From: Sphingomonas sp. KR3-1
GTDB taxonomy: Bacteria > Pseudomonadota > Alphaproteobacteria > Sphingomonadales > Sphingomonadaceae
Reading direction: 5' to 3'
NCBI RefSeq assembly: GCF_040049295.1
Contig: NZ_JBDZDQ010000002.1
Location: forward strand, 434,001-498,000
Length of the DNA stretch: 64,000 bases
Position numbers and translations under genes: made by a program. Every line of letters starts with the position of its first letter. Within the stretch, counting starts at the first letter, position 1. Of the stretch, positions 57,854 to 64,000 are shown in pieces. Below the pieces are notes generated by a model, which was not told the DNA's origin, searched no databases, and was given only the letters and a program-made list of their open reading frames with translations.

Positions 57854-60847
57854 TCAGATCGCCACTGCGTAGAGCGCGTGATGGGCGAGGATGAACAGCG
57901 TGTGCCCGCCCGCGCCGCCGATCACCAGCTGGAGCGGCCGCTCGGGCACGTCGATCCGCCGGATCGGCTTGCCGCCCGCGTCATAGACGAACACCTGCCC
58001 GTTCGCGACATAGAGCGTGCCGTCCGCGGCCCGCGCCACGCTCTCGCCGCCGCGATCGGCGACGATGCGCAGGTCGGTGACGGTGCCGTTCGGCCCGACC
58101 AGCCCGCTATAGGTCCGGTTCTCCGAGCCGTTGGTCAGCGTCACTCGCTCGCCGGGCCGCGCCGCGACCAGGCCATGCGCATCGAGCGTGTCCGACCAGC
58201 GCCAGCCATTGTGGTCGTCGGGCCCCTGGTTCCAGACGCGGAAGGCGGGGAGGACGAGCGATCCGTCGGGCGAGACATATTCGCGCGGCTTCGGCGTGCC
58301 CATTGCCTTCAGGAAGAAGTCGGCGAGCGGCGGGAACTGGTAGGTCGCCGGATCGATGCGGTCGGCGAACTCGCCATTCGCCCACATGTTGCCCGGCAGC
58401 AGCGTCGCGGCGCCGGCGTGCGGCTTGGCCGGGGTAGGGGCGATCACCTGCACGTTGCCGGGTGTCGCCGGGTCGATGCTGTAGACGCTGGCATCGTGCC
58501 CGGCCGAGGACAGCACCAGCAGATGGCCCGAGCGATCGACCGCCAGGCTCACCGGATCGAGCGGCGCATCCGCGACGATCGTCAGCCCTTCCTTGGCCGA
58601 CCAGCCATGGATGCGCTGGAACTGGCGGTCGATGAAATAGAGCTTGCCCTTTGCATCCACTGCCGCGCCGGCGATCGAATAGAAGCCGTCCGCCAGCTTC
58701 TCGACCCCGGGCGACACCGGCACCGACGTCTTTGATGCGGCAACCGCGCCGACATCGAGCCGGGCGAACTCGCGCTCGCGCACTTCCTGGCCGCCGGTCA
58801 GGTCCTTTATCGCATTCTCGAACGGATATTTGCTCGCCCGCACATAGGTGCCGCAGCCCTTGTCGTCGCAGCTCGCGAAGGCGCTCTCGGCGTTCACATG
58901 GACATTGCGGAAGCGGATGTCGCTCGAGTTGGTCAGCTTCACCGCCGCGTCCATCGGCTTGGCCGAGCGGGTGACGCGGTAGCCGTGATAATTGGCGAAC
59001 AGGATGTTGCGCGAATTGCGGAACTCGGTGGAGATCGCATTGACCCCGTCGCGCACCTCCTGCTCGGTCTGCGGCGCCAGGAACTCCCAGTTCTCGACAT
59101 GATCGAACACGATCTCGACCCGGTAGTGATGCTCGGCCGACAGCTCGTAGACATGGCCGGGCGTCTTGGTGTCCGAGACGTAGAATCCTGCCGAGGCCAG
59201 CGTGTTCGGCGACCAGATCGCCGCGAAGGTGCCGCCGCCGCCATCGGTCACCCAGATGCTCGGATGCTGGCCGTCGAAGCGCGCCTTGGGATCCCCGAAG
59301 CCGATCGGGCTGCCCTTGGTCAACACCGTACCGCCGCCGCCCTGGATCTTGACGTCGTTGACCATCGACGCCGCGCCCGCCTTCCACAGCAGCGCGGTGG
59401 CGCGGGGATTGACCCCGCCGGTCCACAACCCGAGCCCGGAGACGATCGCATCGCCGCCCTTCGCGCTCTCGAGCAAGGCCCTGGCGCTGCCCACGCCCGC
59501 ATAGGCCGGTGTCTCGTCGGGCAGATAAAGATGCGTCAGGCTCGGATGCAGCGCGATCAGCACGCTGTCCGGCTGCAGCCTGAGCGTGTCGGTCACCCGG
59601 TAGCGGCCCATCGGCAGATAGACCACGCGGTGCGTGTCGATCGCGCGTTGCAGCGCCGCGGTGTCGTCGGTCTCGTCATCGCCCTTCACGCCGAGGTCGC
59701 GGACATTGGCCCATTCGCTGACCGGCGGCAGCGCGCGGATCGCGGGCGCTTGGCGCTTCGGCATCTTCGAAAGCGGCGCCATCGTCACATCGGTCGCGAA
59801 GTCGCCCATCGCGCCCAGGCCAGGGAGCTTGAGGCCGTAGGAGAAGTCGCTGACCCGGTAGCTGCGGCCCTGTCCCGCCACGATCCTGCCGCTGTCGCGG
59901 AAGCGGGCGAACACCGGCGTGCCCGTCGCCACCGCATTGTCGAAGCCGATCTGGGTGAAGACGCTGTCCTCGTTCGAGATCAGCACCCCGGCGCGCGACA
60001 CATTCTCGAAGCGGACGTCCTTGCCCCACAGCGAATCCGAATAGCCGCGGTCGATCTCGATCCCGACGGGCACGTTGCGGATCGCGACATTGACCAACGT
60101 CAGGTCGACCTCATGCTCGCGGATCGCCGCGTCGCGCTGTCCCTCGAACTCCGAATCGATCAGCGTGAACTGCCAGGCGGGCGAGGTCTTCTCGGTGACG
60201 ATGCCGTAGCGCCCGCCATAGAAGCGCAGATCCTCGCATTCGTTGCCGGCCTGGTAGATGCCGGCCAGGCCGGAACCCAGATGGAAGTCGATATGGCGCA
60301 GGAAGCCGTGCTGCGCGACGCGGAAGCGCACCGCGACCGCGCCCGCATTGCCCTGGCCGATCTCGAAATCGACGTTGGACAGCGCCGAATAGAAGGTGCT
60401 CGAGGTCGCGTCGTAGATGTCGGGATTGGCCGGCACGCTGGTCGGCGGCGGCACCGGCACCGCGCCGACGCGGTACTGGTCCTCGCCGGTGAAGCTTACC
60501 ATCGCCGCCACGCCCGCGCCATAGCCGGGCGTGTTGTCGTCGAGCACGATCACCGGCCGGGTCGCGCCGACGCCGAACACGCGCACGGCGGAGCGCAGGA
60601 AGATCGTCCGGCTGATCCGGTAGCGTCCCGAGGGCAGGAAGACGATTCCGCCATGCCCGCCGGCTGCCGCCGCATCGATCGCCTGCTGGAGCGCGGCGCT
60701 GTCGTCGCTGCGGCCGTCGCCCGCGCCCTTCACGACGATCGCGCGCGGGTCGTTCGGCTGAGTGCGATAGACCGAGGTCGATCCGGCCAGCGCGGGCAGG
60801 GGCGCAAGCAGCATCAGCGCGACAAGCAGGCGAAAGGCCTTCAGCAT
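57854..60847 (-). CDS. Large secreted protein: tandem pectate-lyase-3/GH55-like beta-helices plus SMP-30-like propeller
   Basis: 997 residues from the ATG at 60847, signal peptide ending LPALAGS. Beta-helix 1 (about 25-340) begins NDPRAIVVKGAGDGRSDDSA with the D-D-T/S pattern and IVFLPSGRYRISRTIFLRSA. Beta-helix 2 (about 379-690) repeats it (DLGVKGDDETDDTAALQRAI, VVYLPMGRYRVTDTLRLQPD). The C-terminal part from about 716 looks like a gluconolactonase/NHL propeller (IAGAAVDAKGKLYFIDRQFQ; ADGTLYVANGQVFVYDAGGK). Twin beta-helices are typical of GH55 exo-beta-1,3-glucanases. The added propeller is unusual. It is probably a glycan-degrading or glycan-binding envelope protein. A LuxR-type HTH gene lies directly upstream in the same orientation. 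Confidence 0.8.
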   Translation of the reverse strand: MLKAFRLLVALMLLAPLPALAGSTSVYRTQPNDPRAIVVKGAGDGRSDDSAALQQAIDAAAAGGHGGIVFLPSGRYRISRTIFLRSAVRVFGVGATRPVIVLDDNTPGYGAGVAAMVSFTGEDQYRVGAVPVPPPTSVPANPDIYDATSSTFYSALSNVDFEIGQGNAGAVAVRFRVAQHGFLRHIDFHLGSGLAGIYQAGNECEDLRFYGGRYGIVTEKTSPAWQFTLIDSEFEGQRDAAIREHEVDLTLVNVAIRNVPVGIEIDRGYSDSLWGKDVRFENVSRAGVLISNEDSVFTQIGFDNAVATGTPVFARFRDSGRIVAGQGRSYRVSDFSYGLKLPGLGAMGDFATDVTMAPLSKMPKRQAPAIRALPPVSEWANVRDLGVKGDDETDDTAALQRAIDTHRVVYLPMGRYRVTDTLRLQPDSVLIALHPSLTHLYLPDETPAYAGVGSARALLESAKGGDAIVSGLGLWTGGVNPRATALLWKAGAASMVNDVKIQGGGGTVLTKGSPIGFGDPKARFDGQHPSIWVTDGGGGTFAAIWSPNTLASAGFYVSDTKTPGHVYELSAEHHYRVEIVFDHVENWEFLAPQTEQEVRDGVNAISTEFRNSRNILFANYHGYRVTRSAKPMDAAVKLTNSSDIRFRNVHVNAESAFASCDDKGCGTYVRASKYPFENAIKDLTGGQEVREREFARLDVGAVAASKTSVPVSPGVEKLADGFYSIAGAAVDAKGKLYFIDRQFQRIHGWSAKEGLTIVADAPLDPVSLAVDRSGHLLVLSSAGHDASVYSIDPATPGNVQVIAPTPAKPHAGAATLLPGNMWANGEFADRIDPATYQFPPLADFFLKAMGTPKPREYVSPDGSLVLPAFRVWNQGPDDHNGWRWSDTLDAHGLVAARPGERVTLTNGSENRTYSGLVGPNGTVTDLRIVADRGGESVARAADGTLYVANGQVFVYDAGGKPIRRIDVPERPLQLVIGGAGGHTLFILAHHALYAVAI

Positions 60848-60903
60848 AGCGTCCCCCGAACCGGAAATTGAAAGGTGCAAGCCGGCGCGCGCGGCGCCGC
60901 AAA

Positions 60904-61176
60904 TCAGGAAAGCGGGATCGCCAGCGCCTGGGCCGCGATCGCCACCTGGGTGCGGTTGCGGACGTTGAGCTTGCGCATCAGCGCGGTCATGTGCGCCTTC
61001 ACCGTCGCCTCGGCGATGCCGAGCTCGAACGCGATCTGCTTGTTGAGCTGGCCCGAATGCACGCCGCGCATCACCTTGAGCTGCGTCGGCGTCAGCCGCA
61101 CCGGCGTGCCGGCGCGATCGAAGGTGCAGGGCATCGCCGCCATGGCCTGACCGGTTTCCTGGGAAATCCCCGTCAT
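60904..61176 (-). CDS. Stand-alone LuxR-type HTH regulator
   Basis: 90 residues with AGGAGAGG before the ATG. It contains only a GerE/LuxR helix-turn-helix (LTPTQLKVMRGVHSGQLNKQ, IAFELGIAEATVKAHMTALM, RKLNVRNRTQVAIAAQAL), with no receiver domain. The sequence is very like the DNA-binding half of NarL-type response regulators. Because a normal ribosome site and start precede it, this is a genuine short protein rather than a visible truncation. It lies 56 bp upstream of the beta-helix gene and probably controls it or the divergent gluconate permease. Confidence 0.82.
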   Translation of the reverse strand: MTGISQETGQAMAAMPCTFDRAGTPVRLTPTQLKVMRGVHSGQLNKQIAFELGIAEATVKAHMTALMRKLNVRNRTQVAIAAQALAIPLS

Positions 61177-61397
61177 GTCATCCTCTCCTAGGCTCTTTGG
61201 CCTTGCGCGGAGCCACCAGGTTCCGCGATCTATCCAGGTTCCGATTGTTCGGAATCAGTTGGACAGGTTTCAGTATGTTCCTCGAATGTGAGCGCTAGCA
61301 AGCCTTTTTCATTGCCGAATGACAAAAATCTGTCCTACAGATCATGCTACTCGGCAGCCAAATACGAAAAAGTGGCGGACTTCTGGGGAGGACAACG
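61177..61397. promoter_or_regulatory. Divergent control region: direct repeats and FadR-type palindrome
   Basis: Two direct copies of CCAGGTTCCG (61216-61225 and 61234-61243, 18 bp apart) overlap TTCCG-N4-CGGAA-type symmetry (61240-61253). Further along, ATCTGT-CCT-ACAGAT (61328-61342) is a perfect palindrome with the GT-N3-AC core of FadR-subfamily operators, about 115 bp before gntP. The first set is nearer the LuxR-type gene. Binding is inferred, not shown. Confidence 0.5.
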
Positions 61398-61448
61398 ATG
61401 TCAGAGATTTCGCCCGGCGCGGCGCCGGCTTGGGATCATTCGCGATGA
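61398..61448 (+). CDS. 16-codon leader ORF overlapping the gluconate permease start
   Basis: An ATG with a strong GGGGAGGA ribosome site opens [16 protein letters not shown] and stops in ATGA, where the ATG is the permease start (61445). The permease itself has only a weak site (GGGA, 11 bp away), so its translation may depend on this leader. It is too short for homology; the evidence is the ribosome site and the coupled stop/start. Confidence 0.4.
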   Translation: MSEISPGAAPAWDHSR

Positions 61449-62785
61449 CCGGCGGCGACATCCGGCTGGTGCTGGCCGCGCTCGCGGGCATCGCGCTTGC
61501 AATCGTGCTGATCGTCCGCGGGCGGCTTCATCCCTTTATCGGCCTGCTCTGCGGCGCCTTCGCTGTCGGGCTGCTCGCCGGCCTGCCTTTGGCCGACACC
61601 GCAAAGGCGGTGCAGAAGGGCGTGGGCGACATCGTCGGCGGCACCGGTCTGGTTGTCGCGCTCGGCCTGTCGCTCGGCGCGATGCTGCATTTGTCAGGCG
61701 CGGCCGCGTCGCTCGCCACCGGCGCGCTGCGGCTGACCGGGCCCAGGGCCGCCCCCTGGGCAACGCTCGGCATCGCGATCGTCATCGGCCTGCCGCTGTT
61801 CTTCGAGACCGGGCTGGTGCTGCTGCTGCCGATCGTGGTCGCCGCGGCCCGGGCGATGCCCGACAATGGCGATCCCGACGGCACCAAGCTGCGGCTGATC
61901 ATGCCCGCGCTCGCCGGCCTGGGCGTGGTCCACGCGCTGGTGCCGCCGCATCCGGGGCCGCTGCTCGCCGTCGACGCGCTGCACGCAAGCCTGGGCCTGA
62001 CGATGCTCTACGGCGTGATCATCGCCATTCCGATCGCGATCCTGGCCGGGCCGGTACTGGCGAAATTCGTCACGCCCGGCGTCAAGCTTGCCGAGCCGGT
62101 GCTGAGCGATCCCGTGCCCGACATGCTGCCGCCGCGCCGGGCGCTGTCGCTGTTCATCGTGCTGCTGCCGATCGTGCTGATCGCGTCAGGCGAGCTCGGC
62201 AAGCTGGTGCCCTGGCTTGCGGAGGCGCCCTGGCTCGCCGCCGCTGCCAACCCCGTGCTGGCGCTGCTCGTCACCAACCTGCTGGCGCTGCCCTTGCTGT
62301 TCGGCCGGCGCCTCGCCGAGGCGAGCATCCAGGATGCGATCTGGTTCGAGACGATGGGCGCGGCCGGCGCGATCCTGCTGGCGATCGGCGCGGGCGGGGC
62401 GCTCAAGCAGGTGCTGGTCACCGCCGGCCTGTCGGACCTGCTGGCCCGGCTGGTGCTGATGTACGCGATCTCGCCCTTGCTGCTCGGCTGGCTCGTCGCG
62501 GTCGGCATCCGTCTGGCCGCCGGCTCGGCGACGGTGGCGACGATCACCGCCGTAGGCATCATGCCCGGCGTGGTCGCTGCCTCGGGTGCCTCGCCCGAGC
62601 TGGTCGTGCTGGCGATCGGCGCGGGCTCGGTGTTCTTCAGCCACGTCAACGATCCGGGCTTCTGGCTGGTCAAGGGCTATATGGGCACCAGCACGGCGGA
62701 CACCTTCCGCACCTGGTCGCTGCTCGAGACGGTGATCTCGGTGGCCGGACTCGCCATGGTGGTGGGGCTCAGTTACATTGTCTGA
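61445..62785 (+). CDS. gntP: Gluconate:H+ symporter, GntP family
   Basis: 446 residues from [20 protein letters not shown], about 12 to 14 membrane segments, the normal GntP length. Family segments are [52 protein letters not shown] and [19 protein letters not shown], all strongly conserved in gluconate, idonate and D-serine transporters. Gluconate is favoured because a FadR-type regulator follows and gluconokinase is 250 bp beyond. Its start overlaps a leader ORF. The stop overlaps only the alternative upstream start of fadR. Confidence 0.92.
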   Translation: MTGGDIRLVLAALAGIALAIVLIVRGRLHPFIGLLCGAFAVGLLAGLPLADTAKAVQKGVGDIVGGTGLVVALGLSLGAMLHLSGAAASLATGALRLTGPRAAPWATLGIAIVIGLPLFFETGLVLLLPIVVAAARAMPDNGDPDGTKLRLIMPALAGLGVVHALVPPHPGPLLAVDALHASLGLTMLYGVIIAIPIAILAGPVLAKFVTPGVKLAEPVLSDPVPDMLPPRRALSLFIVLLPIVLIASGELGKLVPWLAEAPWLAAAANPVLALLVTNLLALPLLFGRRLAEASIQDAIWFETMGAAGAILLAIGAGGALKQVLVTAGLSDLLARLVLMYAISPLLLGWLVAVGIRLAAGSATVATITAVGIMPGVVAASGASPELVVLAIGAGSVFFSHVNDPGFWLVKGYMGTSTADTFRTWSLLETVISVAGLAMVVGLSYIV

Positions 62786-62825
62786 GACGCGGAAACACCC
62801 GCGCACCGGCTTGAAGAGAGGCGCC

Positions 62826-63503
62826 GTGCAAGAGGGGAGGCTCGCCGATCGCGCCTATACCGCGATCGTCGGGATCATCAACGAGGACGATCTGGCCGCC
62901 GGCGATCGCCTGCCGTCGGAAGCGCGGTTGGCGGAGCTGTTCGGCATGTCGCGCACGATCGTGCGCGAGGCGCTGGTGCGGCTCGCTGCCGATGGGATCA
63001 CCGAGGCACGGCGCGGCGCCGGCTCCTATGTCAAGCGTCGCCCTTCCGCCCGGCTCGGCTCGCACGTGCCGATGGACGGCCTCGCCGGCACGCTCGGCAC
63101 CTATGAGGTCCGCTTCGTGCTGGAGGCCGAGGCGGCGCGGCTGGCGGCGCAGCGCCGCTCCGATGAACAGATGGACGCGATCGACGCCGCGCTCGAGGCG
63201 CTGCGTGCCGCATTGCTCTCCAGCGCGCCGGCGCATGAGGAGGACTGGCGGCTGCACCGCGCGATCGCCGAGGCGACGGGCAACAGCGCCTTCATCTCCA
63301 CCTTCGACCATTTGCAGGGCGACGTGATGGGCATCTTGCGCGCCGGCGTCGACATCTCGCGCTCGCGCCCGCCCGAGGTGATCGGCGCGATGATGGACGA
63401 GCATGACGCGGTGGTCGACGCAATCCGCGCCCAGGATGGCGACGGCGCGGCGCTGGCGATGCGCTGGCACCTGTCGCAAGGCCGCAAAAGGCTGATGCCC
63501 TAA
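62826..63503 (+). CDS. FadR/GntR-family transcriptional regulator (probable gluconate operon regulator)
   Basis: 225 residues from a GTG with GAAGAGAGG upstream; an in-frame TTG at 62778 overlapping the permease stop would give 241. The N-terminal winged helix is LADRAYTAIVGIINEDDLAA, GDRLPSEARLAELFGMSRTI and VREALVRLAADGITEARRGA. The C-terminal FCD domain has the metal/effector-binding pattern (FVLEAEAARLAAQR, DWRLHRAIAEATGNSAF, EHDAVVDAIRAQDGDGAALA, MRWHL). Such regulators usually repress sugar-acid genes and release DNA on binding the acid. The GT-N3-AC palindrome at 61328-61342 is a candidate site. Confidence 0.9.
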   Translation: MQEGRLADRAYTAIVGIINEDDLAAGDRLPSEARLAELFGMSRTIVREALVRLAADGITEARRGAGSYVKRRPSARLGSHVPMDGLAGTLGTYEVRFVLEAEAARLAAQRRSDEQMDAIDAALEALRAALLSSAPAHEEDWRLHRAIAEATGNSAFISTFDHLQGDVMGILRAGVDISRSRPPEVIGAMMDEHDAVVDAIRAQDGDGAALAMRWHLSQGRKRLMP

Positions 63504-63505
63504 CT

Positions 63506-63536
63506 TTCTCCCTCTCCCTTCCGGGGAGAGGGAGAA
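63506..63536 (+). terminator. Terminator hairpin after fadR
   Basis: TTCTCCCTCTCCC (63506-63518) pairs exactly with GGGAGAGGGAGAA (63524-63536), loop TTCCG. No T-run, but a very stable stem directly after the stop codon and directly before repeat copy C. Confidence 0.75.
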
Positions 63537-63538
63537 GG

Positions 63539-63756
63539 CTTGCAATGTAGGATTCCGCCTGCTTGCCTCTCGCCGCCCGGCAAGCAGCCGGCCGCTCTTT
63601 GCAATGTTGGAAAGATAGGATCATCCGCCCGCAAGAATGTTGCGGGACGGGGCCTTGTCCGGAAAGATAGGGAAAATAGTCGGCCCGAAAAATCGCCATT
63701 GGTGCGGCCTTTGTGACCTTTGGTGAGTCGGCCCGTCACACGATGTAGGATTCCGC
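63539..63756 (+). repeat. Dispersed convergent-intergenic repeat, copy C
   Basis: It starts CTTGCAATGTAGGATTCCGC and ends with the same TGTAGGATTCCGC at 63744-63756, so this copy is flanked by a 13-bp direct repeat. Shared blocks: GCCGGCCGCTCTTTGCAATG, TTGGAAAGATAGGATC, AATCGCCATTGGTG and TTTGTGACCTTTGGTGAGTC. The central hairpin is CCCGCAA/TTGCGGG (63628-63634 with 63640-63646). It lies between the convergent fadR and gluconokinase genes; the last base is in the gntK stop codon. Confidence 0.85.
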
Positions 63757-64000
63757 TAGGCGCCCAGCACCGCCTGCGCCCAGGCAAGCACGTCGCCGCG
63801 AAGCTCCTCGATCGGCCGGTAGCAATGCAGCGCCAGCGCGCGCTCGTCGGCGGCTGGCCGTTCCAGCGTCGCGAACTGGCTGTCGAGCAGGCTCGGCGCC
63901 ATGTAATGCCCGGCGCGCGCCGCCAGCCGCGGCGCGATCTCGTCGCGGTCGCCGTCGAGCAGGACGAAGACGATCGGCACGCCCGCTGCCGCCTCGAGCC
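63756..64000 (-). CDS. gntK: Gluconokinase, C-terminal part, runs off the right edge
   Basis: About 81 residues are visible (from EAAAGVPIVFVLLDGDRDEI to VLAWAQAVLGA). The stretch RLAARAGHYMAPSLLDSQFA, then TLE, is the signature of thermoresistant-type gluconokinases, which phosphorylate gluconate to 6-phosphogluconate with ATP. The P-loop end is outside the window. It is convergent with fadR across repeat copy C. Together with gntP and fadR this makes a gluconate uptake and activation set feeding the Entner-Doudoroff or pentose phosphate route. Confidence 0.9.
   Translation of the reverse strand, partial: LEAAAGVPIVFVLLDGDRDEIAPRLAARAGHYMAPSLLDSQFATLERPAADERALALHCYRPIEELRGDVLAWAQAVLGA

Noticed and set aside
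62778..62825. TTG start for the FadR-type regulator overlapping the permease stop
   Set aside because: The extra 16 residues are unlike the family, and the GTG at 62826 has the better ribosome site. Kept only as an alternative.
63292..63787. Minus-strand frames through repeat copy C whose peptides share KERPAACR-type text with a frame in copy A
   Set aside because: The similarity comes from the DNA repeat. Starts, stops and frame are not kept between copies, and copy B does not continue it, so these are not taken as genes.

Overview
The window is a GC-rich (roughly two-thirds G+C), densely coded chromosomal segment of an alphaproteobacterium, almost certainly a member of the Sphingomonadaceae and probably Sphingomonas. 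The reasons are the many TonB-dependent receptors, an UrcA-family protein, an OprB-like porin, a DUF2975/XRE pair, the style of the RpoB/RpoC and ribosomal proteins, and the short CCCTCCC-type palindromes between genes. No rRNA, tRNA, CRISPR array, insertion sequence or phage gene was seen.

Layout: 0-0.4 kb, the start of a TPR secretory protein running off the left edge. 0.6-2.6 kb, molybdate ABC transporter modABC. 2.8-7 kb, minus-strand GGDEF protein, PanE-like reductase, DUF1993 protein and a chemoreceptor. 7-9.7 kb, OprB porin, sulfotransferase and a small protein. 9.7-20.1 kb, a TPR/degenerate-gluzincin protein and rpoC-rpoB. 20.4-32.8 kb, DUF2975/XRE/membrane operon, an Ala/Pro-rich membrane protein, an alpha-amino-acid ester hydrolase, a TonB-C protein, an M16 peptidase pair, an acyltransferase-SGNH protein and a second Ala/Pro-rich protein. 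32.9-34.1 kb, rplL-rplJ. 34.3-43.8 kb, TonB receptor, second degenerate-gluzincin protein, a LuxR/small-protein group, AraC and DUF4242-GlxA regulators, UrcA. 44-45.1 kb, rplA-rplK. 45.4-50 kb, TonB receptor, AppA-like phytase, PL7-like protein. 50.1-54.2 kb, cyoDCBA. 54.4-56.2 kb, MHS-type transporter and a small protein. 56.2-57 kb, nusG-secE. 57.2-64 kb, YqaA membrane protein, a large beta-helix/propeller protein with a LuxR-type HTH protein, and a gluconate set (GntP permease, FadR-type regulator, gluconokinase fragment).

Two features stand out. First, the usual secE-nusG-rplKAJL-rpoBC cluster is present in its ancestral order and orientation but cut into four two-gene blocks separated by about 10-13 kb of unrelated genes. 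Promoters can be proposed for three of the blocks and terminators are visible for all four. Second, a roughly 215-bp repeat with a covarying hairpin occurs three times, each time filling the gap between two convergent genes (modC/GGDEF, M16/acyltransferase, fadR/gntK).

Functional groups: molybdate uptake; phytate or phosphate scavenging (TonB receptor plus phytase); gluconate uptake and phosphorylation under a FadR-type regulator; aerobic respiration through a bo3 quinol oxidase, with a TTG-N8-CAA (FNR/FixK-type) box upstream of cyoA; and cell-envelope enzymes.
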